NCBI GenBank assembly: GCA_036924285.1
Contig: JAYKYS010000008.1
Location: 10,362,501 to 10,426,500 of the forward strand
Source: Asterella californica
Taxonomy: Eukaryota; Streptophyta; Marchantiopsida; Marchantiales; Aytoniaceae
Direction of reading: 5' to 3'
DNA length: 64,000 bases
The position numbers were made by a program, and so were the translations under genes. This document shows, piece by piece, positions 53,807-62,016 of the stretch (positions are counted from its first letter, which is position 1; every line of letters starts with the position of its first letter). Below the pieces are notes generated by a model. It was not told where the DNA came from and made no database searches. It saw only the letters and a list, made by a program, of their open reading frames with translations.

Positions 53807-55360
53807 ATGACCATCACGTACGTGGAGAGCAAGAAGCAAATTGCTGATGCATTAACCCGCATGCCTATGGTGCATAACATAGTCTCTGAAGTCAAGGTGA
53901 ATTCTTACTTCTGGACAAAATTGATCGCGGGCACAAGATCGGATGCACAGATTGTCGCAGCAAAACCTTCAAGAACCATCACCCGCAACCATGGTTTGGT
54001 ATTCCATGAAGGGAAGTTATGGATCCCAGATGATCCAGAACTACGCACCACCATACTAACTAAATGTCACGATTCAACCATTGCAGGTCACATGGGGATA
54101 GAAAAGGCATTGGAAGCAGTCCAACGAGTGTTCTATTGGCCCAAGATGGCAGAGGATGTTGCAGTATACACTCGGAGTTGTGCAATGTGTCAACAAAATA
54201 AGGCTACAAATCAAGCACCCTCCGGTCTCCTTCAATCCCTCCCGATCTCTTCCAAACGTTGGGAACATGTTAGTATGGACTTAGTGTGTGAACTTCTCAT
54301 GACCAGCTCAGGTTTTGACTCCATAGTCGTCTTCTTCGATAAGCTCAGCAAGATGATCCATCTTCGATCAACCACGAAAGACGTCTCAGCACCGCAACTT
54401 GCCCAGTTATATTTGAACACCATTTTTGCTCAGCACGATCTATCGCGGGTACTTATAACAAATAGAGGTCCTCAGTTTACTAGTCTATTTTGGAGAACCT
54501 TATTTGGTCTGTTCAAGACCAAACTTGCCATGTCTACTGCTTATCACCCACAAACCGATGGACAAACTGAAAGAGTCAATCGCACCATTGAAGACATGCT
54601 ACGAGCCTTTACTCTGGAGGAGCAAGCGAAGTGGGACACCTTACTCCCTTTGGTAGAATTTGCCTACAACAACTCCCTCAATGCATCTACTCGTGAAACG
54701 TCTTTTTATCTCATGTACGACGAACATCCTCTCACACCAGCAAGTTTGACACGATTTAGCACGACGTCGTCAGTCAACACCAAAGTGGATGCTGTTAATG
54801 AATTCGTTGTACGAATTCAACAAGGAGTGGAAAAAGCTAAGGTGAAACTACAAGTTGCTCAGAACCGACAAAAGCAATATGCCGATGGACACCGTCGACA
54901 TGAAGAGTTCACGATTGGTGATCAAGTTTGGTTATCCACAACCAAATTTACTCTGATCGGCAGTCGTAAATTCAACCCTCGCTTCATCGGGCCTTTCTCT
55001 GTTGTCCGTAGAATTGGAGCAGTGGCATATCAACTGAAACTTCTACCCCACATGAAGATTCATCCGGTTTTTCATGTGTCTTTATTACAGCGATATACAC
55101 CACGACCTCCTCAATTTGACAATTCGCAAGAGTCGCGACCACTGCCTCACATTATCGATGGCGAGGAAGAGTTCGAAGTGGAATGCATCTTAAAGAAACG
55201 TGTTCGTGGGACTCGTCATCAACGGGTAGATTATTTGGTCAAATGGAAAGACTATCCATTACATGAAGCAACATGGAAACCTGCAACCAATCTTGCACAC
55301 GCCCCACTCATAATGCAAGCTTTCGAACAGCAGTTGAGCAACGAGGATGTTGCTTCTTAA
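53807..55360 (+). CDS. Integrase with C-terminal chromodomain (catalytically altered)
   Basis: This 517-residue open frame begins in the tail of RNase H (ADALTRMP). Integrase parts are the HHCC zinc finger (HDSTIAGH ... CAMCQQ, about 85-130) and the core. The core's first Asp is in VSMDLV, but the second is replaced: ITNRGPQF stands where SDRDPQF is usual. The final Glu in GQTERVN is present. After a GPF-type region (FIGPFSVVRRIG) comes a chromodomain at about 455-505 (YLVKWKDYPLHEATW), which directs insertion to chromatin in chromoviruses. With the second catalytic Asp changed to Asn, strand transfer should fail. The start codon shown is only the first Met after a stop. Confidence 0.9.
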   Translation: MTITYVESKKQIADALTRMPMVHNIVSEVKVNSYFWTKLIAGTRSDAQIVAAKPSRTITRNHGLVFHEGKLWIPDDPELRTTILTKCHDSTIAGHMGIEKALEAVQRVFYWPKMAEDVAVYTRSCAMCQQNKATNQAPSGLLQSLPISSKRWEHVSMDLVCELLMTSSGFDSIVVFFDKLSKMIHLRSTTKDVSAPQLAQLYLNTIFAQHDLSRVLITNRGPQFTSLFWRTLFGLFKTKLAMSTAYHPQTDGQTERVNRTIEDMLRAFTLEEQAKWDTLLPLVEFAYNNSLNASTRETSFYLMYDEHPLTPASLTRFSTTSSVNTKVDAVNEFVVRIQQGVEKAKVKLQVAQNRQKQYADGHRRHEEFTIGDQVWLSTTKFTLIGSRKFNPRFIGPFSVVRRIGAVAYQLKLLPHMKIHPVFHVSLLQRYTPRPPQFDNSQESRPLPHIIDGEEEFEVECILKKRVRGTRHQRVDYLVKWKDYPLHEATWKPATNLAHAPLIMQAFEQQLSNEDVAS

Positions 55361-55371
55361 AAGGGGGGAGG
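55359..55371 (+). other. Polypurine tract
   Basis: AAAAGGGGGGAGG lies two bases before the 3' LTR, the primer for plus-strand synthesis. Confidence 0.85.
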
Positions 55372-55373
55372 TT

Positions 55374-55812
55374 TGTAATAAGTAGAGTCCTACTTATCAA
55401 CTAGAGGAGAAATTGGTTTGATAGAAGTCTTTGGTATAAGAATTAGTTACGGCTAAGTTGACCGAAGAATACATGCAGCAAATAGTACTTCTACCAATAG
55501 GTGAGTGCGCCAAAAGTCCGCCGGGAAACTTCCAGAAGGAAGCTTCTAGAACTTTCCAGCCGGGAAGCTTCCAGAAGGAAGTTTCTAGAAAGAAGCTTCT
55601 AGAACTTTCCAGCGAGCCTTCTACGTGGCTCATTCTGAACCTCTAGATGTTGTTCTAGATCTAAGGCTGCATGTAAGCCACATCAGCAATCCGCGCGAGA
55701 GATGAGCATTGACCGGAAGCTTATCATGTACTATTCCTCTCATTATATAAAGGCTGCGAATGCATCACCACGGGCATTCGAGTTTTGAGTTCACTCTAGA
55801 GCCCATCTTACA
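55374..55812 (+). repeat. 3' LTR (439 bp)
   Basis: TGTAATAAG to TTACA. It differs from the 5' LTR at 7 positions, all transitions, and by the 14-bp indel inside the heat-shock-element array. Confidence 0.95.
55525..55610 (+). promoter_or_regulatory. Heat-shock-element array in the 3' LTR
   Basis: The same GAAnnTTCnnGAA series as the 5' LTR, with five perfect three- or four-box elements in about 86 bp, and a TATATAA box at 55744-55750. It faces outward into the spacer that leads to GAA1. Confidence 0.8.
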
Positions 55813-55817
55813 ACGAT
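55813..55817. repeat. Target-site duplication ACGAT, 3' copy
   Basis: It directly follows the 3' LTR end CTTACA and is identical to 49728-49732. Confidence 0.9.
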
Positions 55818-56766
55818 CCAAGCGTCGTTCTCACTCCTGTGTCTCGCTATCTCCTCGTGACTAAAAAATGATAGGGACTCCACAACATCATCTTCGTCGC
55901 AAGGTTCGACCTAATAGGGGGTGTCAAAGTTAAGGAATTTCTGAAATATTCGAAATCTGCGAGAGTGAGTTACGGCTTCGGCGAGACTGCGGCCAGTGTT
56001 TCATGCGGGCACCTCCTGAGGTACCCGCAGGAAAACGTCGCGGGTGATTTCTTAACGGTTATTCAGTGGTTTCGTCTACTTTCTTTTGCAATAGATTCTC
56101 TGCTGCTCAGAGTCATTATCTTGCTTGAGTGTACAAATGAAAATTAATCAGTGATAAAATTTTGATGTTCAGTCATAGACGCGATCCAGAATGAGTCGCG
56201 GTTATATACAAACTTACTTGTGATAATTTTCCGACGAGTTATCTGTTTACCGTTGAATAATCTTTCCTTTGAACTTTGACACCTCCTAATGCTTCCGGAT
56301 TAGAGTGTCCAGAATTATAGTGTCAATTAGAGTTTTCCCAACAAAAAGCCCCGGTGGCAGCGAAGCTAGTGCAAACATTCTAACTCGTTTTAATTCGGCG
56401 ATGTGATAATTCTGACCATCAGCTTGTTTTCTGTTGTTTTCCGGGGTTTTGCGATGGGGATGATGATTAACTTGATTGACATGTTAGTTTGATCTACCAT
56501 TCCGATACGAGTATCTATAAGCAAACGTCCTCAGTAGAATCCAAGTACTCTACGAAAGCTTAAGTGACTACTCAGGATTTTAAGAATAAGTTCTGCAAAA
56601 TCAAAGTTTATTCTTAATTTTGACCAAACATGTAATCTTATTAAAAAATGTCATCAACAGGATGAGTCAACCAATTATAAATGATCCTAATAACTCATGA
56701 GTTGTGCATGTAATTACTCTAGTTGTCTCTAAACTTGTTACGCGAATGAATATATATAATTTACTC

Positions 56767-56798
56767 ACTCCGGAGTATTGTTTAGAATACTCCGGTGT
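56767..56798. repeat. Perfect short hairpin
   Basis: CCGGAGTATT (56770-56779) and AATACTCCGG (56786-56795) enclose a 6-nt loop, in AT-rich sequence. Confidence 0.8.
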
Positions 56799-57432
56799 AC
56801 AGATTAATGGTGATCATTCACCGTGCAAAACACATATATTTCATTTTGATTTGAAATTACTATTATTATTTTTTGTGGCTCGATATGTCTAACTGCCTGG
56901 TTCTCAAATATATTCAAATTAGTTGATCGATAGGTAGATACACATTGTTGATTCAATAGAATGTATTATATGTTATACACGAGACCGGGTAGATGAATAT
57001 CCTTCCCCACGGCCATGTACATGTTAGAGGAAAAAGACAAAAACTATAAAAAAAAAGACAAGTACGCATAGTTTGGACGTTACAATGTAACGTAAAATCA
57101 CCCATTCTGAAATATTTTGATTCGAAGGGGATACAGAACAGGGGACGTTTTCTTTTTCTGGGTCGGAGAGACGTTGCAGCGGAGGCGTCTATAGCTCCAG
57201 CAAAATATACAGTCTTAATATACAGTCGTGGTGGTGACTAAAGTCAAGTGCAAGTCAAACGACAAATTTACATCTAAATTTAAAATTCTTAATGTGAATT
57301 ACTAAATTTAAAATAGGTGAACGAGACACATGACATCTGGAAACCAGAAAAACCATAAGCGTTATCGCTATAACTGGAACCTTTTCAACTATAAAAAAGA
57401 TGTTTGACAGACGAAGGATAAAGTTTGAGACA

Positions 57433-57511
57433 TAATTTAGAATTAACCCTTCCTAAAAGAAGGATTAATTCATAAATTACGCCTCATGTACACTTCTAAG
57501 TGTACATGAGG
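57433..57511 (+). repeat. Bipartite hairpin element, copy C
   Basis: Stem 1 is TAATTTAGAATTAACCCTTC paired with GAAGGATTAATTCATAAATTA, about 20 bp with few mismatches and loop CTAAAA. Two bases on, stem 2 is CCTCATGTACACT (57482-57494) perfectly paired with AGTGTACATGAGG (57499-57511), loop TCTA. Confidence 0.8.
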
Positions 57512-57731
57512 TGAATATACCATACACATGTATAATACTCTTGATCATCATGAAAGAATGTCTATATTACTCAAAATGTGAATATGTATAAATCTTGCAA
57601 TTAGATTTATTATGATGATATGGTAGATCAAAATGTATATTACACCAAGGTTTTCAAGTGGATTCCAATATCCCTTACTTGGGATAAAATTTAAAATTTT
57701 ACAGTACTTATTATCTAATTACTTCAAACTT

Positions 57732-57761
57732 TACTCATATCAACGAGCATTGATATGAGTA
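57732..57761. repeat. Perfect 12-bp inverted repeat
   Basis: TACTCATATCAA (57732-57743) and TTGATATGAGTA (57750-57761), loop CGAGCA. Confidence 0.85.
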
Positions 57762-57992
57762 CGCAATCGTGAGTGAAGCAAGAAATAAATGATTTTTTGA
57801 TTTTTTCATCACAAATTGAAAATTCAATATGCTTCCAAAGTGAAGTTTTGGTAGAGTGAAGGAAAAAAACAACCGCTGATGTACACTAAAAAATTATCAG
57901 AAACTATTTGCTCTCAATTGACTTGGAGAAGAATTTGTGCAAAAACAATCGCATGAATGAAATATTTCATATTTAAGACAATACTTTTTTCG

Positions 57993-58012
57993 CATTATAT
58001 ATATATATATAT
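57993..58012. repeat. TA dinucleotide run
   Basis: About nine TA units in a strongly AT-rich stretch that continues to about 58050. Confidence 0.85.
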
Positions 58013-58618
58013 TTTATAATATATGAAATATATCATAAAATATATTCATACGTCTATTCATTCTTATTAAAGACTGAGTAGACTTTAGATGATCAGAGGA
58101 ATCTAGAGAAAAAATAAAAAATAAAAAACGTACTACGATACTTGAAGAGGTTTGACTGAGAAGGAGAACTTGTCTATTTTGAAACAATGTAGGTCTAAAG
58201 TAATCATCCTTTTCGTGTTACGGACACTGTTATCTCTCCAAACGGAAAATTTATAAATATCATGTTCGAAATGGAGAACAGTCTCAACCCAACCGAGTAA
58301 GATTTGGGTGAGAACTTACGACATAGCGGAAAGCGAGTGAGCGAGCCTGTAAGCTTCTGCACGTGAAGAGAAGGCAATGGATCGATCTGGGCTAGGCTTT
58401 CACAGAATCTTGTGCGAACAGGGACGGAAGATTTGATCTCGTGTCTGGAGTCGTCCTAAAAGTTTATTGTTTTCATTTTGCTGGTGCATTTGGTTTCAAA
58501 CTGCGGAAATGCCAGGCTAAGGGTTTAGACTCAAGAGGAGGTGGTAGGTAGGACGAGCAGGAAGGACCGGAGCAGTGATCGAGAAGAGCTGAATTCGTGG
58601 TGCCACTGAGTGCTTGTA

Positions 58619-61600
58619 ATGACGAAGTCGGAGGCGGAAGAAGAGAAGGTTGTGGTACCTAAACCCCGGCCGCTGGTGCGGCTTGGACGTCAACTCATTC
58701 TTCATGTGCACAGCATCAGGTTGTAACTTCGCCCCCAACGGTAACATGGATGTAGCATTGAGGTTAATGTACCGTATACTCAGCTGGATCCTCTGAATGC
58801 AGAGGGTGCGGACAGAATTTAAAATGGAAAATACGATACTTTTAGCAGATCGGGTCCAAATACGATTTTTCTTGGAGGGCCATGTTGCGAAGCATACGTG
58901 AGTTAATTCTAGAGATTATAATATTGCTGATCTCTGCATTTCAACTGACAGTTTGTTAGCACCCACAAACTGTTAGCAGTGTTCATTCTCTTCAAGGTTT
59001 TAAATGTCCTCTTGTGTGCACAACAGTATTTTGTGCTATGCTGCAGGTGTCGTGGCCATCCTTCTTTTACCTTTCCTGGCGAAAAATACATACATATCGG
59101 AAAATGCACTTATGCCAGGTTTGTTTCCTCTTTGAGCTCTCTTCATCCTGATCAGTGAACCATTCAGTTCTCGGAATGAGAGTACCGTCTGATATCTGGT
59201 TGTACTGTTTAGGCTCCGGCAACTGTGCTTTTAACAACTTGGACGCAGTTCATGCATTTTCTTCAGCTGAGGAGCTGATCGAATTGGTGTGGCAGAATTC
59301 GGATGTTCAGAAGTGAGTTTCGCCACCAGAGTTGCATTTACAATCGAGGGACCTCCTTGGGAGGATGTACTCATATATGTCAGTTATAAGCTTATCACAG
59401 TCTCAACTTGTTTGCGTCACTTACTAAGAAATTTTAATTTCGGTTTCTGTTTACGACAATCCTGGCTTGCATTAGATGAATGGACTAATTGTTCAGTCTG
59501 ACCTCGTTTCGTGTAAGATCTTTACACTTGCATTTTATGGGTGAAAGTGTCGTTTGATGCAGGGTTGTATCAAGGTGGCTCGTGGAGCGGATGACTGGAG
59601 TTGGAGCAGATTGTTATATACACCCGTTTAGCGCTCCTGCTGCAGCTTTCTCGTCAACTCGATTTCCCACATCATCAGGACATTTCAAGTGGAACTCGTC
59701 AAGAAGTAGTATTGATGATGATCTGGGAATTCCGAAATTCTCAGCCGTGAATGTGGTTGGTATCATACGTTCTCCACAAGCGGAGGGCAACGAGGCAGTG
59801 GTATTAGTTACTCCATATGATTCCGATGCCTTCAGACATGAGAGCGCCTTGACTATAGGAATGGGTTTATCATTATTTACAAGACTTTCTCAGGCACTTT
59901 GGCTCGCAAGGGATATAGTGTGGCTGGTGCCGGACAGCAAGTATGGTGCATACCCTGCAGTGGCTAGCTGGCTAAAAGAGTACCACAATCCGACAATCAG
60001 CCAGATTTCTTCGCATCAAGAAATGAAGTTGGACTGGTTGAAGAAAATATTACCTGGAGATCGTCAACCTTCTGAACAGCTAGTGAATTCTGAAACTCTT
60101 GGAGACTTCAAACGAGCTGGTACAATTGCGACTGGTCTGGTCTATGAGTTAAAATTTGGATTAGGGCAAGAAGGAAAAGACACACTTACTGTCTGGGCAG
60201 AGGGCCCTAACGGGCAAATGCCAAATCTGGACTTCATCAACATCGTGAATTCCATTGCCGTTTACAGGGCAAGCCTACAAATGCGACTGGAGACTATCCC
60301 TGGCATAAAAAGCTGGGCATGGTTGAGAGCTGTTGGCATGTATCTGGAAGAACTGGGCAAGTTTGCTAAATCACTCAATCCGAGTTGGAAATTTGCACTA
60401 CCTGCAGCAACTTACTTGGATAATATGGCAACGCTCTTCAGCTCCATGTTTTACCAAGTTAGTATCTTTCTTCGCGATATCGTTTCCAGGGTTTGAGCGT
60501 TTATCTCTAAAGTGATAGTAAATTAAACAGTCCGTTCACTTTCCTCCTGCTTATACTTATGGAAGATTGCCTACGTGCTGTACTCTGAGGTGCCTAATTG
60601 AGTACTTGTCTAGAAAGTTTGTTCGGGTAACAAGACTTATTTTCTGACTTCCTTCCTGATACCGCCTGGCTTCACAGAAAAAATTGATGTGAAGTCTAAC
60701 GACTTGGTGTTGCGTGGTATTTACTCAGGTCATAGGTTTGCCAACAGGTGCACATGGAGCGTTTAGAGATTATCAGGTCGACGCAATCACCTTGCAGTTT
60801 ACTGTAAACAAGGGTCAGGATTACTTGTTCCCAAAAATTGGAAGGTATGTTTACGTTTCAGTTTACGTTTACCAATGCGTCTGAGTTCGGATTCATGTTT
60901 CTCCTGAACATAAGATCTTGTCAGAGTTGTCTTTACGAGTATTGAGACTTGCGGGGCACGTCTCAGTATTCGTCGTTCGGATGAAAGTATAGCTGTAAAA
61001 TTCTCACTTAAGGTTTTCACTCGTGGTAATAGGGTTGAAATTGTCATTCCTGCTTCCATTCTTCTTGAGTCTGTTAACGCATATAGCCATGTTCTGTTAT
61101 GCGCAGGCTCTTAGAAGCGGTTCTTCGCTCTGTGAACAATCTACTGGAGAAGTGGCACCAGTCCTTTTTCCTCTACTTTCTTGCCGCCCCCAATAAGTAT
61201 ATTTCCGTGGGAGTATACATGATCCCTTTTGGCCTGCTGCTGCTGAGTCTTCCTCTTCAAGCAGCTGCTCTTTGTTACCCTGTCAAGGAGGCTGGAACAG
61301 CTGCTAAGGACGCTTCTACAGAACAAGGTTCTGACAGCTCTGCACGGAAGTCCAGCGGAGACGAGTCAGGAAGCTGGTTAGACGCTTTGGTATTGGTTGG
61401 TGCAGTCGAGTTGTGGGCTTTCTTCGCAGCCTTGGCCCTCTTTTTGGTTTCGCAAACGAAGTCAACTGCGGAGAGGAAATTGTTAAGCTGGTCAGTTATC
61501 GTGGGTGTTAGCTTGTTGCTAGTCTTCATTGTTCAGAACTTTCTTGCAGCCAGCATCCAGGACAAAAGATCCGGAGAGGGACAAACCAAGAGCTGGGCAA

Positions 61601-62016
61601 TTGTTAAAGCAGTAGTCCTCGGCATCACTTCTATCAGCCTTGCAGTGATGTCCACTGTCAACTTTCCATTAGCTTTGATTGGCGCTTTGACTCTAGTACC
61701 AATGTGTATCGGTGCTTTCCCGTTTCAGCACAGCTGGAGGTACGCTCAGAGCCAGGGCAAGAGTGTGCTCGGCATAGTGGGTTTGGCAGTAGGAACATCG
61801 TGGACACTGGCGGTATCTCCTGTGGGCTTGCCGGTTCTGATTTGGAGTTCCTACGGGCATCTTTTAGACATGAACCCTAGGAGTGTTTGGAATTTCGCAG
61901 AAAGCCTATTGCAATGGCGTAGTGCACTACTTCCTTACATGCTAGTCATTCATTTGCCTTGTGCAGTACTCTGTTTGTACATTCTTTTCTCGCCACTGCC
62001 AAGTCAAAGACCGTGA
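58619..62016 (+). CDS. GAA1: GPI transamidase subunit GAA1/GPAA1
   Basis: GAA1 is part of the endoplasmic-reticulum complex that attaches glycosylphosphatidylinositol anchors to proteins. Six exons join in phase to 737 residues: 58619-58719, 59027-59118, 59213-59312, 59563-60457, 60729-60844 and 61107-62016. The N-terminus (RPLVRLGRQLILH) leads into a membrane segment (YAAGVVAILLLPFLA) and then KNTYISENALMPG, as in plant GAA1. The large luminal M28-peptidase-like region contains VVGIIRSPQAEGNEAVVLVT and IVWLVPDSKYG. Exon 5 holds GLPTGAHGAFRDYQ. Exon 6 carries several hydrophobic segments and an Asn/Pro-rich start (FFLYFLAAPNKYISVGVYMI). The acceptor at 59026 was chosen over the AG at 59044 because only it keeps the frame. 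No lesion was seen. Confidence 0.95.

Larger units (their letters stand above)
49733..55812 (+). mobile_element. Ty3/gypsy chromovirus LTR retrotransposon, complete but coding-defective
   Basis: This is a 6,080-bp element. It has a 453-bp 5' LTR, a primer-binding site like the initiator-Met tRNA end, a leader, gag, protease, reverse transcriptase, RNase H, integrase with C-terminal chromodomain, a polypurine tract and a 439-bp 3' LTR. The pol order (integrase after RNase H) plus the chromodomain identifies a chromovirus. The LTRs differ by 7 substitutions and one 14-bp indel in my hand alignment, so insertion is fairly recent. Coding is broken by at least six in-frame stops and two frameshifts, so movement would need proteins in trans. 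Confidence 0.97.
49674..55860 (-). pseudogene. Cytochrome b5-like haem-domain exon split by an LTR retrotransposon
   Basis: Cytochrome b5 domains bind haem through two His and donate electrons, for example in lipid metabolism. Part A (55813-55860, after a CATTTTTTAG acceptor) reads HEEIARHRSENDAWI. Part B (49674-49732, ending CACGAG|gtattt) reads IVVDGKVYDVTQF and then HPGGHE. The halves meet exactly at the ACGAT target duplication, and the frame runs through it, giving the b5 pattern ...DAWIV.DGKVYDVT. A second lesion lies in part B: KVYDVTQFL and HPGG are in different frames, as if 4 or 7 bp were lost before HPGG. HPGG carries an axial His. No first exon or second-His exon was found. The copy is therefore almost certainly non-functional. 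Confidence 0.75.
55861..58618. other. AT-rich spacer and GAA1 promoter side
   Basis: No gene is supported. I looked for a first exon of the split cytochrome b5 gene on the minus strand and found none in phase. The spacer contains hairpins at 56767, 57433 and 57732 and a TA run at 57993-58012. The last 300 bp should include the GAA1 promoter. Confidence 0.4.

Noticed and set aside
49733..55812. Classification of the LTR element as Ty1/copia because of the ONSEN-like promoter
   Set aside because: Integrase follows RNase H and carries a chromodomain, which is Ty3/gypsy order.
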